Shown: in pieces, positions 1 to 7,614 of the stretch | Layout: the number at the start of each line of letters is the position of its first letter | Position numbering within the stretch: the stretch's first letter is position 1 | Assembly: GCA_030669525.1 (NCBI GenBank) | Contig: DAOVDO010000034.1 | Coordinates: 1 to 8,468 of the forward strand | Direction of reading: 5' to 3' | Origin: Dehalococcoidia bacterium | GTDB taxonomy: Bacteria; Chloroflexota; Dehalococcoidia; GIF9; AB-539-J10 | DNA length: 8,468 bases | Made by a program: the position numbers and the translations under genes | Notes under the pieces: model-generated | What the model saw: only the letters and a program-made list of their open reading frames with translations | Told to the model about the DNA's origin: nothing | The model's database searches: none

Positions 1-526
1 TAAGGCTAAGGAACTGCTGGCAGCGGCAGGCCATCCCGACGGGTTTAAGACCACGCTAATTGGCCCGGTGTTTGCCAACAGGGACTTCCCCATCGCTATA
101 CAGTCCTACCTGGCGGAAGTAGGGATTGACTTGGAACTGGAGTTTCTGGAGAGAGCCGCGTTCATGAGCTACAGATTTGGTCAGACTGGTCTGGGCAATA
201 ACTGGCTGATTGAACCTGAGCCAGGGGGAGGAAATGTCCTTTACTCGACAAACAATATTCTGTCATCTACTGCGCGGAATTATCCCAGCACGGCCAGAAC
301 GCCAGGATTCGACGAACTGATTAATAAGGCAATTTACGAGGCAGACCCAGCCAAGATAACAGAGCTGCTGGTACAAATGGAAATGCTGGCATACGATGAT
401 GCTATGGTGGTTCCCTTCTGGAATGAGGGAACAAGCGGTGCCTTCGATCCAGCACTTCAAGACTACGAATGGTTTCTCTGGGATGGGCCTGATTATGATG
501 TAAGTAAAGCCTGGCTGAAGAAGTGA
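1..526 (+). CDS. ABC transporter substrate-binding protein, family 5 (peptide/nickel type), C-terminal part
   Basis: This is the 3' end of a gene whose start lies left of the window; reading from base 2 gives 174 residues before TGA at 524-526. The visible part opens with AKELLAAAGHPDGFKTTL, the classic 'K-LL-AGyPdGF' signature in the C-terminal half of SBP_bac_5 proteins. It ends with the usual helical tail (DDAMVVPFWNEG, then VSKAWLKK). Family members are extracytoplasmic proteins of about 500-600 residues that capture peptides, nickel chelates or other small solutes and deliver them to a DppB/DppC-type channel. The signal peptide and ligand pocket are mostly outside the window, so the substrate cannot be named. 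The four genes that follow supply the matching permeases and ATPases. A GTG at 68 is internal and not the true start, because homology-like sequence continues upstream of it. Confidence 0.9.
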   Translation, partial: KAKELLAAAGHPDGFKTTLIGPVFANRDFPIAIQSYLAEVGIDLELEFLERAAFMSYRFGQTGLGNNWLIEPEPGGGNVLYSTNNILSSTARNYPSTARTPGFDELINKAIYEADPAKITELLVQMEMLAYDDAMVVPFWNEGTSGAFDPALQDYEWFLWDGPDYDVSKAWLKK

Positions 527-543
527 TGTAATTGTGGGTTTAT

Positions 544-582
544 AAAGGTGCGTGGCAAGCTTGATACTTGCTACGCACCTTT
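544..582 (+). promoter_or_regulatory. Intercistronic hairpin between binding-protein and permease genes
   Basis: The arms AAAGGTGCGTGGCAAG (544-559) and CTTGCTACGCACCTTT (567-582) pair over 16 positions with one G-U pair and a 7-base loop. The hairpin begins 17 bases after the binding-protein stop codon and ends 30 bases before the permease start. No U-run follows directly; the T6 run at 609-614 is about 27 bases further on and contains the permease start codon. In many ABC operons a structure at this place protects the upstream mRNA from 3' exonucleases or stops part of the transcription, so that binding protein exceeds permease. That role is inferred here; the fold is seen directly. Confidence 0.75.
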
Positions 583-600
583 GATTAGCCGTCACAAAGA

Positions 601-605
601 AAGGA
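601..605 (+). promoter_or_regulatory. Ribosome binding site fixing the TTG start of the permease B gene
   Basis: AAGGA lies 7 bases before TTG at 613. In this frame the nearest upstream stop is TAG at 586-588, and no ATG, GTG or other TTG occurs between it and 613, so TTG is the only start that gives the complete N-terminus. Confidence 0.7.
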
Positions 606-612
606 AAATTTT

Positions 613-1572
613 TTGTCAGCGTATATCGTCCGCAGGCTATTACAGGCTATACTGGTGCTCCTCCTGGTCACTATATCTGTGTTCCTTGTGATGCACTTGA
701 TGCCTGGTGACCCTGTGCTACTTTATGTCAGCCAGGATGAACTGGCGACAGCCATCTCGGAGGAACAACTTACCCACCTCTACCACAAATTCGGACTGGA
801 CAAGCCGCTCACAGAACAGTATATGGATTGGATGTGGGGTGTCGTTCATGGTGATTTAGGGGAATCTATATTCTGGGGCACAACGGTGACGGATGAAATA
901 AGCAGAGCCTTACCAATAAGCCTTTATCTGGGTTTGATAGCCTTTGCCGTGGGTATCATTATCGGTATACCAGCGGGGGTGGTCTGCGCGGTGAGGCGGG
1001 GCAGGTGGATGGACTCAGTGGTAACATTTCTCGCCAATATAGGGATATGTGCGCCCATTTTCTGGGTGGGCATTTTGATGATATATCTGTTCGGCCTTTA
1101 CCTGGGGTGGCTCCCAATCCAGGGATACACCTCCCCGTTTGATAATTTTTCCTTGAGTATCAGACAGGCAGTCATGCCGGTCATCTGCCTATCCTTTATG
1201 GGTCTGGCGGGAAACACGCGCCAGACGCGTTCATCCATGCTTGAGGTCATCCAGCAGGACTATATCCGGACTGCCTGGGCGAAGGGTTTGAAAGAACGCA
1301 CTATAATAATGAGGCATGCCTTGAAAAATGGAATCATTCCGGTGGTTACACTGGCTGGCATGCATGTCCCCCGTATCTTCGGCGGCCAGGTGCTTGTCGA
1401 GACCATATTCAGTATTCCCGGTATGGGCAGGTTGGCAGTTGAAGCTCTGTTCAGCTATGACTACGCAGTTGTACAGGGCGTTATTCTGGTAATTGCCGTA
1501 GTTGTGGTTCTTTGTAACCTCATTATCGACATTTCCTATGGCTGGCTTGATCCCAGGACACGGTATCAATAA
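613..1572 (+). CDS. dppB: ABC transporter permease, DppB/OppB family
   Basis: This 319-residue inner-membrane protein is one half of the transmembrane channel of a peptide/nickel-type ABC importer; its length is usual for the family. The N-terminus MSAYIVRRLLQAILVLLLVT followed by HLMPGDP (28-34) is the family hallmark, as is GLDKPLTEQYMDW (61-73) leading into GDLGESI. About six membrane segments are visible, near 9-29, 102-126, 138-162, 186-200, 240-262 and 284-308. The EAA loop that contacts the ATPases is at about 216-244 (DYIRTAWAKGLKERTIIMRH, then an ALKNG turn). The start is TTG with AAGGA 7 bases upstream. Permease C follows after 13 bp, so the two are surely co-transcribed. The symbol is a family-level name; substrates of this family include di- and oligopeptides, nickel complexes and some sugars, and sequence alone does not separate them. 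Confidence 0.93.
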   Translation: MSAYIVRRLLQAILVLLLVTISVFLVMHLMPGDPVLLYVSQDELATAISEEQLTHLYHKFGLDKPLTEQYMDWMWGVVHGDLGESIFWGTTVTDEISRALPISLYLGLIAFAVGIIIGIPAGVVCAVRRGRWMDSVVTFLANIGICAPIFWVGILMIYLFGLYLGWLPIQGYTSPFDNFSLSIRQAVMPVICLSFMGLAGNTRQTRSSMLEVIQQDYIRTAWAKGLKERTIIMRHALKNGIIPVVTLAGMHVPRIFGGQVLVETIFSIPGMGRLAVEALFSYDYAVVQGVILVIAVVVVLCNLIIDISYGWLDPRTRYQ

Positions 1573-1585
1573 GTGAGTGTAGCTT

Positions 1586-2482
1586 ATGTCAGAAAAGAAT
1601 GTTAAGCAAACAGAATTTATGGAAATAGCACCCCGTGTCAGCTGGTTCAAGCGCTTCAGAAGGGTGTTCTTCAGCCGAGGTTTGGTTATTTTTGGCCTTG
1701 TTGTCATTACAGCGTTGATAATAACTGCCATTTTCGCCCCTCTAATAGCTCCATATGACCCCTATGAGATACAGCTGGATAATATCCTGGCTCAACCAAG
1801 CCATGCTCATGCCCTGGGCACTGACAGCATCGGCAGGGACACATTAAGCCGTGTAATCTACGGAACCCGGCCTTCGCTGCTGATTGGCCTTGTGGCTATT
1901 ACCATTGCTGCCGCCATCGGCATGTCTCTGGGGCTAATTGCAGGATACTTTGGCGGCAAGATATACGCCATTGTCATGCGTATTATAGATACACTCATGG
2001 CTTTCCCGATGATATTGCTCGCCCTTACCATCGCCGCTGTGCTTGGAGGCGGGCTAAGGAACATCATAATAGCCCTCGGTATAAGCATGATACCTCCATA
2101 TGCCAGGGTAATGTGTGCCCAGGCCCTTACCATTAAGGAAAACGACTATATCCTCGCCGCTCATGCCCTAGGCGCCAGCAATCGACGTGTCATGTTAAGA
2201 CATCTTGCACCCAATTGCTTTCCGCCACTTATAGTTTTAATGACCATGATGATAGGGGGTGCCATTCTGGCTGAATCCAGCCTCAGCTTCCTGGGTATCG
2301 GCATAAACCCACCAGCCGCTGCCTGGGGTGCTATGGTCAGCGATGGCTATCGATATCTGCTGACAAATCCAATACTTTCCTTTGCTCCTGGCCTGGCTAT
2401 CATGCTGGTCGTCTTTGCCTTTAACATGGTTGGAGATGGGCTGAGGGATGCACTCGATCCGAGACTCAGGGGTGCAATTTAA
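1586..2482 (+). CDS. dppC: ABC transporter permease, DppC/OppC family
   Basis: This 298-residue protein is the second channel subunit, pairing with the upstream DppB-like permease in the cytoplasmic membrane. A cytoplasmic N-terminus and first membrane helix (about 31-54) form the OppC_N region, ending in APLIAPYDPYE. The diagnostic ALGTDSIGRDTLSRVIYG is at about 76-93. The EAA coupling loop DYILAAHALGASNRRVMLRH is at 187-206. The family ending DGLRDALDPRL is at 284-294. Further membrane helices lie near 97-121, 130-153, 157-176, 212-232 and 265-285. The start is ATG 13 bp after the previous stop, with only a weak GTGAG-like ribosome site, which suggests translational coupling to the upstream gene. 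Residues and length look intact. The symbol denotes the family, not a proven dipeptide substrate. Confidence 0.93.
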   Translation: MSEKNVKQTEFMEIAPRVSWFKRFRRVFFSRGLVIFGLVVITALIITAIFAPLIAPYDPYEIQLDNILAQPSHAHALGTDSIGRDTLSRVIYGTRPSLLIGLVAITIAAAIGMSLGLIAGYFGGKIYAIVMRIIDTLMAFPMILLALTIAAVLGGGLRNIIIALGISMIPPYARVMCAQALTIKENDYILAAHALGASNRRVMLRHLAPNCFPPLIVLMTMMIGGAILAESSLSFLGIGINPPAAAWGAMVSDGYRYLLTNPILSFAPGLAIMLVVFAFNMVGDGLRDALDPRLRGAI

Positions 2483-2517
2483 AATTTGAACATCAGTAGT
2501 ATATTATAGAAGATAAG

Positions 2518-3504
2518 ATGTCAGTTATATTAAAGGTTGAAAACCTGAGCACACAGTTCAAAACGGATGCTGGCCTGGTCAAAGCCGTAGATGGTATTTC
2601 CTACCATGTAGACCAGCAAGAAATAGTAGGCCTGGTGGGAGAGAGCGGCTGTGGCAAATCGGTAAGTCAGCTTTCCGTGATGCAATTAATACCAACCCCA
2701 CCAGGCAAAATAACCGATGGCAAGGTTACCTTTGAGGGCCAGGACTTGCTCAAGTTCGAGGCCAAGGGGCATGAGATGCGTTCCATCCGCGGTGCCAAGA
2801 TAGCCATGATATTCCAAGAGCCGATGACCTCACTCAACCCGGTGCTGACTATCGGCCGACAGCTAACCGAGATGCTGGAACTTCACCTCGGCATGGATAA
2901 GGAAGCTGCCAGGGAACGGGCAATCGAACTTATCAGGCTGGTAGGCATCCCTGGTGCAGAAAGCCGCATTGACGACTATCCCCACCAGTTCAGTGGTGGC
3001 ATGCGCCAGAGGGTAATGATTGCTATAGCACTCTCCTGTCATCCCAGGATAATTATTGCTGATGAACCAACCACCGCTCTGGATGTAACCACCCAGGCAC
3101 AGTTACTTGAGCTTATGAAGGACATGGTTGAACACTTTCGCGCTTCCCTGGTCATCGTTACTCACAATCTGGGCGTCATCGCTCGTTATGCCCAGAGAAT
3201 ATATATTATGTATGCCGGGCACATCGTTGAGACAGGCACCTGTAAAGATATATTCGCTCGCCCATGCCATCCGTATACTATAGGGCTTCTCAAATGTATA
3301 CCCAGGCTGGATGAGGAGCAAGGGAAAAAACTGGTCCCCATTGTTGGCTTGCCGCCTAACCTGATTAACATGCCACCTCATTGTGCTTTTATTCCCAGAT
3401 GTCCCTACAGTACCGAAAGATGTAGGCGGGAACCCTGGCCAGAACTCAAGCTCATTGATGGACAGCACTACACTGCTTGCTACGCTGATATTCAGGAGAA
3501 ATAA
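2518..3504 (+). CDS. dppD: ABC transporter ATP-binding protein, DppD/OppD family
   Basis: This 328-residue cytoplasmic ATPase binds and hydrolyses ATP to drive the DppB/DppC-like channel. All catalytic motifs are present: Walker A GESGCGKS (41-48), Q-loop FQEP (Gln100), signature FSGGMRQRV (158-166), Walker B IIIADEP (178-184, catalytic Glu183), D-loop ALD (187-189) and H-loop His216. The C-terminal oligopeptide-transporter extension starts at CHPYTIGLL (about 250). It carries four cysteines, Cys289, Cys295, Cys302 and Cys321, spaced CX5C, X6C, then C. In characterised DppD relatives these bind a [4Fe-4S] cluster. The ATG start is 35 bp after permease C with a weak purine-rich leader (AGAAGATAAG); the next gene starts 1 bp after its stop. 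It works as a heterodimer with the downstream ATPase. Confidence 0.94.
   Translation: MSVILKVENLSTQFKTDAGLVKAVDGISYHVDQQEIVGLVGESGCGKSVSQLSVMQLIPTPPGKITDGKVTFEGQDLLKFEAKGHEMRSIRGAKIAMIFQEPMTSLNPVLTIGRQLTEMLELHLGMDKEAARERAIELIRLVGIPGAESRIDDYPHQFSGGMRQRVMIAIALSCHPRIIIADEPTTALDVTTQAQLLELMKDMVEHFRASLVIVTHNLGVIARYAQRIYIMYAGHIVETGTCKDIFARPCHPYTIGLLKCIPRLDEEQGKKLVPIVGLPPNLINMPPHCAFIPRCPYSTERCRREPWPELKLIDGQHYTACYADIQEK
3494..3498 (+). promoter_or_regulatory. Ribosome binding site fixing the start of the second ATPase gene
   Basis: AGGAG sits inside the last codons of the first ATPase gene, 7 bases before ATG at 3506. It rules in that ATG over an in-frame upstream candidate at 3383, which would add 41 residues unlike any ABC ATPase N-terminus and would overlap the preceding gene by 122 bases. 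Confidence 0.8.
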
Positions 3505-3505
3505 A

Positions 3506-4495
3506 ATGGAGCCATCACAAGATGACATACTATTAGATGTCAAGAACCTGAAGATGTATTTCCCGGTGACCAGAGGCATTCTAAGGCACAAGGTCGCTGA
3601 GGTAAAAGCGGTTGACGATGTCAGCTTCAAGCTAAAGAGGGGAGAAACACTGGGTCTGGTGGGGGAAAGCGGTTGTGGCAAGACCACCACCGGTCGCTGC
3701 ATCCTACGATTGTACCTGCCCACCGCTGGACAGATTTCATTCGAAGGCCATGATATCTCTACCTTGCCCGAGAGCAAGATAAGACCCATGCGACGTAAAA
3801 TGTCCCTCATCTTTCAGGACCCGTTCGGCTCGCTCGACCCACGACAGAGCGCTGGTAGCATTGTAGGTGAGCCATTAATAGTGCAGCAATTGGTCACCAG
3901 CCATGCTGAGTATGAAGAACGAGTAGAACAGCTATTTCGTGTGGTTGGACTGGATCCAGGGATGACCGACCGTGTTCCCCACGAGTTCAGCGGTGGTCAG
4001 AGGCAACGCATCGGCGTGGCACGTGCCCTGGCCTGTGAGCCATCCTTGATAATCTGCGATGAGCCCGTTTCAGCCCTTGATGTTTCCATCCAGGCGCAGG
4101 TAATTAACCTGCTGGAGGAACTCCAGGAAGGACTGAAAGGGCTGACCTATCTCTTTATTGCCCATGACCTCTCCGTAGTTCGGCATATCAGTAACCGTGT
4201 GGCGGTAATGTATCTGGGACACATCGTGGAGATTACGGACTCTAAAACGCTCTACGAGAATCCGTTGCACCCATACACCAGGGCTTTGCTTTCCGCAGTG
4301 CCCATAGCTGACCCCTTCGTAGAGGAAAAGCGTGAACGCATAATCCTCAAGGGAGAGGTGCCCAGCCCGCTAAATCCACCATCCGGCTGCAGTTTCCACC
4401 CTCGCTGCTCTATTGCCACAAAGGAGTGCAGCCAGGTGATTCCGCCATTACGCGATATCGGCGGTGGACACGAGGTAGCCTGCATTCGGATATAG
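3506..4495 (+). CDS. dppF: ABC transporter ATP-binding protein, DppF/OppF family
   Basis: This 329-residue protein is the second cytoplasmic ATPase and partner of the DppD-like subunit. Motifs: Walker [10 protein letters not shown] (53-61), Q-loop FQDP (Gln104) followed by the F-type sequence FGSLDPRQS, canonical signature [10 protein letters not shown] (161-170), Walker B LIICDEP (181-187, Glu186), D-loop ALD and H-loop His220 (FIAHDLSVV). The early [20 protein letters not shown] (18-37) is typical of the DppF/OppF branch, in contrast to the D branch. The C-terminal extension (from about 252, [15 protein letters not shown]) again holds four cysteines, 295, 301, 308 and 326, with the same spacing as its partner, which suggests an iron-sulfur cluster. 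It begins 1 bp after the previous stop and is the last gene of the cassette; the next gene is convergent. Confidence 0.94.
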   Translation: MEPSQDDILLDVKNLKMYFPVTRGILRHKVAEVKAVDDVSFKLKRGETLGLVGESGCGKTTTGRCILRLYLPTAGQISFEGHDISTLPESKIRPMRRKMSLIFQDPFGSLDPRQSAGSIVGEPLIVQQLVTSHAEYEERVEQLFRVVGLDPGMTDRVPHEFSGGQRQRIGVARALACEPSLIICDEPVSALDVSIQAQVINLLEELQEGLKGLTYLFIAHDLSVVRHISNRVAVMYLGHIVEITDSKTLYENPLHPYTRALLSAVPIADPFVEEKRERIILKGEVPSPLNPPSGCSFHPRCSIATKECSQVIPPLRDIGGGHEVACIRI

Positions 4496-4564
4496 CCCCA
4501 CACTACCCGATATAGTGTAACAATAGCTATAGCCCCGATCATAAAGCTCGGAAAGGGGGAAATA

Positions 4565-4583
4565 TCGACCCTGGCCAGGTCGA
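4565..4583. terminator. Weak hairpin in the convergent gap, possible terminator
   Basis: TCGACC (4565-4570) and GGTCGA (4578-4583) form a 6-bp GC-rich stem with loop CTGGCCA. It is the best structure I see in the 196-bp gap (4496-4691) between the ABC cassette and the convergent propeller gene. Read on the - strand it is followed by TATTTCCCCC, on the + strand by GTTAAC, so neither side has a proper U-run. A smaller ACACTA/TAGTGT pair at 4500-4518 directly follows the ATPase stop. Nothing else is recognisable in the gap. Confidence 0.3.
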
Positions 4584-4691
4584 GTTAACACTAAGGAAAA
4601 GACCTCAGGATACAGAGCAAATTAGACTGGAGCGCCGGCATCATCCTGTCCATTAATACAAATCATCAACCTGCATTCCTGCTCTAGTAAG

Positions 4692-5987
4692 CTACTCTAC
4701 GATATACAGGTTTCCGTCATGTGAGCCTATATAAACCTTCCCGTTCGCTACAGATGGAGACGAAGTAATCTTGCCCCCGGTGGGAATATCCCAAAGCCTG
4801 CCACCAGTGACAGCATCCAGAGCATATAGGTGGCCATCCTGGCTACCTATATAGACAGTTGTTCCTGCCACTGCTGGAGAGGAGCTAATAATGCCTTCAG
4901 TCTCAAATATCCAACGCCTTTCGTGTCTTTCTATATCTATGGAGAATAGTTTATTGCCCGAGCCTATATATAATATGCCATCCTTTACAACAGGGCAGGA
5001 ATTGGTTGTCTTCTCCAATTTGAGGAACCACTGAAAACCGGATGGCAGTGGAGGTTCAGGTGCCACACCGTACAGGTACATTGTTTTCCAATAGGGTATA
5101 AGCTCATTTTCACGTGGCCAATTTCGAGCATCAGCATCAAAGGCATACAACAAGCCCTTGGAGTTACTGAAGTAGACGCCTCCATCAGCCACCGCGGGAG
5201 AGGATATAATCGGGGAGTATGACTGAAATTTAAGGCGAAGTCTTCCGTTCAGTGCGTGTAAGGCATAGCAGCAGCGATCCATCGACCCCACATAAACAAT
5301 GCCGCCTGCCACTGCAGGTGATGATACGATAGGGTCGCCTGTTTCAGGGTGCCAGAGTTCGGTTCCCTCCATCGCATCCAATGCATAGATACAATAATCA
5401 TCGGAGCCAAAATAAACTACGCCATCAGCTACCGCAGGCGAGGACCTGATAGCATATTTTGTTTTAAAATCCCACAGGCTTTCACCAGTAGAGGCATCAA
5501 GCGCATACAGTCTACCGTCATTTGAGCCGAAGTAGAGTATACCATTGGCAACTGCCGGTGAAGATTGTACCCAGCTACCCGTCTCGAACTCCCAAAGTTT
5601 GGTGCCGCTTGCCGCGTCCAGGGCATAGAGTTTGCCATCCCTGGAACCGAAATATACATTACCATTCGCCACTGTCGGCGATGAGTGTATCCCACCATCC
5701 GTAGAAAAGACTGCGCTTAGCTTACCCTTGGGTAAAACAGTACTCGGACCAGTGCTGCCGGAGCGCTCCAGGTCATGCCGGAACATCGCCCATTCTCCAA
5801 TAATGGAGTTTGAGTTCAGACCTTCAGGCGGTCCAAATATTAAGTCGGTAAAGTGATACAGGCCCAGTAATACAATTGCCAGGGCAACGACGCTGATAGT
5901 AGTTATCCTTATTAATTTTCGCCGCTTGAAATGGTCGAGCCTTTTTTGTTCTAACTGTGGATCTCTTTCTAATAAAGGGTTTGCCAT
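4692..5987 (-). CDS. Membrane-anchored PQQ-like beta-propeller repeat protein
   Basis: This 431-residue protein has a basic N-terminal tail (KRRK at 21-24), then one hydrophobic segment (about 27-50), then an exported propeller domain. The pattern fits an N-in signal anchor without a cleavable or lipoprotein signal. After the lead strand W-x-MFRHDLERSG (66-77) come eight repeats of the form SSPxVAxGxVYxGSxDGxLYALDAxTGxxLW. Their SSP marks are at residues 102, 142, 182, 222, 262, 330 (as SCP), 369 and 409, an almost exact 40-residue period. Eight blades match the PQQ_2 / BamB / quinoprotein-dehydrogenase-like fold. I see no dehydrogenase catalytic set or cytochrome motif, so it is likelier a binding or scaffold propeller than an enzyme. 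Blade 5 has about 28 extra residues before its final strand. ATG at 5987 has a modest AAGAG site upstream. It lies 72 bp downstream of the MATE gene on the same strand, so they may share a transcript. Its cellular role is unknown. Confidence 0.85.
   Translation of the reverse strand: MANPLLERDPQLEQKRLDHFKRRKLIRITTISVVALAIVLLGLYHFTDLIFGPPEGLNSNSIIGEWAMFRHDLERSGSTGPSTVLPKGKLSAVFSTDGGIHSSPTVANGNVYFGSRDGKLYALDAASGTKLWEFETGSWVQSSPAVANGILYFGSNDGRLYALDASTGESLWDFKTKYAIRSSPAVADGVVYFGSDDYCIYALDAMEGTELWHPETGDPIVSSPAVAGGIVYVGSMDRCCYALHALNGRLRLKFQSYSPIISSPAVADGGVYFSNSKGLLYAFDADARNWPRENELIPYWKTMYLYGVAPEPPLPSGFQWFLKLEKTTNSCPVVKDGILYIGSGNKLFSIDIERHERRWIFETEGIISSSPAVAGTTVYIGSQDGHLYALDAVTGGRLWDIPTGGKITSSPSVANGKVYIGSHDGNLYIVE
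4695..5690 (-). repeat. Eight coding repeats of about 120 bp (PQQ/beta-propeller blades)
   Basis: On the - strand the coding DNA from residue 100 onward repeats every 120 bp (40 codons), with a longer interval of about 204 bp between repeats 5 and 6. On the + strand the repeats appear as recurring GCYRCTGSHGG-like and CATCCARNGCATA-like words. The copies have diverged, so this looks like ancient protein-repeat duplication rather than a fresh tandem array. Confidence 0.8.
5031..5129 (-). other. Insertion within blade 5 of the propeller protein
   Basis: Residues about 287-319, from ADARNWPRENELIPYW to EPPLPSGFQ, replace the short turn between YAxD and the W of other blades. The Y-to-W distance is 40 positions instead of 12, so about 28 residues are extra. 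The segment is rich in Pro and aromatic residues, which suggests an exposed structured loop, possibly a ligand- or partner-binding site. The function is inferred, not shown. Confidence 0.6.
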
Positions 5988-6059
5988 ATCAACTCTTGAA
6001 GACCATATTAAGCCCTCTCTCAGATAACTGTCAATGCCTGTGATAAGCTGAAAAACCAG

Positions 6060-7418
6060 CTATACTTTCTTACGCTTCCATCTCCCCAGTCGGAAATATG
6101 CTAAGTAGGCAACCGCTCCTACAACCATACCGGCCACTATCGCCCAGCGTATTCCATAAACACCAAGATTGGTAACACGTGGTAACAAGAATGCCAGGGG
6201 CATCTGTACCCCCCACATACATACCAGTTCAATAATCATAGGTGGCAAGGTGTCACCGATGCCCGATAGACACTGCATAAATACAACGAGAAAGCCCAGT
6301 ACCAAGTAACCAGCAGTTGCTATTCTCAGGAAGGTACTGGCTACCTCCACTATACTGGGCTCAGTGCTGAAGATCCCCACTATGCTTTCAGCCCACAGTA
6401 ATATCACTATTGAACAGATGACCATAATACCCTCGGCAAAACATACTGCCATCCAGCCACTGCGCTCCGCTCGCTCCGCCTGTCGCGCCCCCAGGTTTTG
6501 CCCTGCCAGCACCCCAGCAGCCGTGCCCCATCCCATACCCAACATAACCAGTGTCATCTCCACCCTCTGACACAGGGTATGAGCCGCTACAGACAGTGTG
6601 CCAAAGGGAACCATAAAAAACATCAAGAATATATGGCCAAGGCTCCTTTGCATACCCATAACCATAGCAGGAATGCCTATCCTCACTATACGCCATATAA
6701 TGTGCAGGTCAACATAAAAGTTACTCAAGGTAAGCCGCAGACGAGTCCGTCCCGTGAATAAAACCCACAGAGAGAGTGCCATTCCCAGACTCTGGGAGAA
6801 TACATTAGTAATAGCTGCCCCGCTGACACCCAGGTTAGGAAATATCCACCAGCCGAAGACCAAGAAAGGACAGAGTGCTACATGTACAATTCTGAAGAAG
6901 ATAGCTATTTTCATGGGGGTCATCGCATCCCCAGAAGCCTGCATAATACCCTCAGCCGTTATCCTGAAGGACATAGCCACCGCTCCCACGAACATTATAC
7001 GCATGTATGCCACGCCCGCAGTGACAACATCAGCCTCCACCCCCATCAGGGTTAATATTGGTTCAGCAAAGAAGATTCCTATGGATGCCATAACTATAGA
7101 AAAACTGGCGCTGATAACGAAAGCTTGCCTTGCGACATGATTGGCACTTTTAGCGTCACCCTGACCAATGAAACGGGCAATCATTGCTCTGGCACCCATA
7201 ACAAGTCCCATAACCGCTGGTATCATAAACATCACAACCATACCGGCAACGCCCACCCCTGCAATAGAGGCTACCCCCAGTTTCCCAACCCACACCATGT
7301 CAATGGTGGGACCTACCATATCCAGACTCTGGCTTATTATAATAGGCCAGGATAGTAATAACAGGTTCCCAACGATGCTGCCTTTCGTCCAGTCCCTGCC
7401 AGGTATAGTCTCTCTCAT
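6060..7418 (-). CDS. MATE family efflux transporter
   Basis: This protein of about 452 residues is very hydrophobic, with some 12 membrane helices in two related halves, as usual for MATE/NorM/DinF exporters. These secondary transporters expel cationic drugs or metabolites in exchange for Na+ or H+. The N-terminus RDWTKGSIVGNLLLLSWPII followed by DMVWVGKLG is the family opening. The first half has GARAMIARFIGQGDAKSANHVARQ around its cytoplasmic turn (shown in two overlapping families as G-A-R and GQGD), and the second half has the counterpart GQNLGARQAERAERSGW. The end is a basic tail (RWKRKKV). Start choice: ATG at 7418 lies behind GAGGTGG (7430-7436). In-frame alternatives are GTG 7442, ATG 7445 and TTG 7451; the TTG has TAAGG 7 bases upstream and would add 11 residues. 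I prefer 7418 because it gives the usual short family N-terminus, but 7451 cannot be excluded. The propeller gene follows after 72 bp. Ion and drug specificity cannot be told. Confidence 0.9.
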   Translation of the reverse strand: MRETIPGRDWTKGSIVGNLLLLSWPIIISQSLDMVGPTIDMVWVGKLGVASIAGVGVAGMVVMFMIPAVMGLVMGARAMIARFIGQGDAKSANHVARQAFVISASFSIVMASIGIFFAEPILTLMGVEADVVTAGVAYMRIMFVGAVAMSFRITAEGIMQASGDAMTPMKIAIFFRIVHVALCPFLVFGWWIFPNLGVSGAAITNVFSQSLGMALSLWVLFTGRTRLRLTLSNFYVDLHIIWRIVRIGIPAMVMGMQRSLGHIFLMFFMVPFGTLSVAAHTLCQRVEMTLVMLGMGWGTAAGVLAGQNLGARQAERAERSGWMAVCFAEGIMVICSIVILLWAESIVGIFSTEPSIVEVASTFLRIATAGYLVLGFLVVFMQCLSGIGDTLPPMIIELVCMWGVQMPLAFLLPRVTNLGVYGIRWAIVAGMVVGAVAYLAYFRLGRWKRKKV

Positions 7419-7587
7419 AATAGAACTTCCCACCTCTTCCACCATAAGCAACCAGTTGCCTTACAAGTTGTAATCATCCACTCTTTCCAATCACACCATG
7501 AACTAAAACGCCTTTACCCGCTAAATTGCCATGGTGACACAAATACTTAATCGGCAATATAGGTAGTCCCCCACACCAGTAAAATTA

Positions 7588-7614
7588 AGAGCCAGAAACA
7601 GTGTATCTGGCTCT
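7588..7614 (-). terminator. Terminator-like hairpin in the leader side of the MATE gene
   Basis: AGAGCCAGA (7588-7596) and TCTGGCTCT (7606-7614) form a perfect 9-bp stem with a 9-base loop. Transcribed leftward it is followed by TTAATTTT, a reasonable U-rich tail; rightward it is followed by AAAATTCG. It therefore looks like an intrinsic terminator for - strand transcription, about 137-170 bp upstream of the MATE start. No gene that would need it is visible to its right on that strand. It may be an attenuator in the MATE leader or may end an unseen small RNA. Confidence 0.45.

Noticed and set aside
263..595. Open frame on the - strand over the binding-protein end and hairpin
   Set aside because: It is antisense to a recognisable SBP_bac_5 C-terminus and runs through the hairpin; no supporting motif.
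544..614. The intercistronic hairpin as a classical intrinsic terminator
   Set aside because: The bases right after the stem are GATTAGCC, and the T6 run is 27 bases away inside the next gene's start region. Full termination would also cut the permeases off from any visible promoter.
1231..1731. Open frame of 166 codons on the - strand across the two permease genes
   Set aside because: It overlaps both permeases in antisense, its composition is unlike a normal protein, and the + strand reading has complete family motifs.
3383..3505. N-terminal extension of the second ATPase by 41 residues
   Set aside because: The extension is out-of-frame reading of the first ATPase's cysteine-rich tail; AGGAG at 3494-3498 places the start at 3506, where the family N-terminus begins.
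3103..3810. Long open frame on the - strand across the two ATPase genes (235 codons)
   Set aside because: It lies opposite two clearly coding ABC ATPases, shows no family-like sequence, and has no ribosome site or partner; it is a by-product of codon use on the + strand.
4692..5987. Propeller protein as BamB (outer-membrane assembly) or as a PQQ-dependent dehydrogenase
   Set aside because: There is no lipobox at the N-terminus as in BamB and no outer-membrane assembly gene nearby. It is shorter than the dehydrogenases and lacks visible catalytic or haem motifs, so only the fold is assigned.
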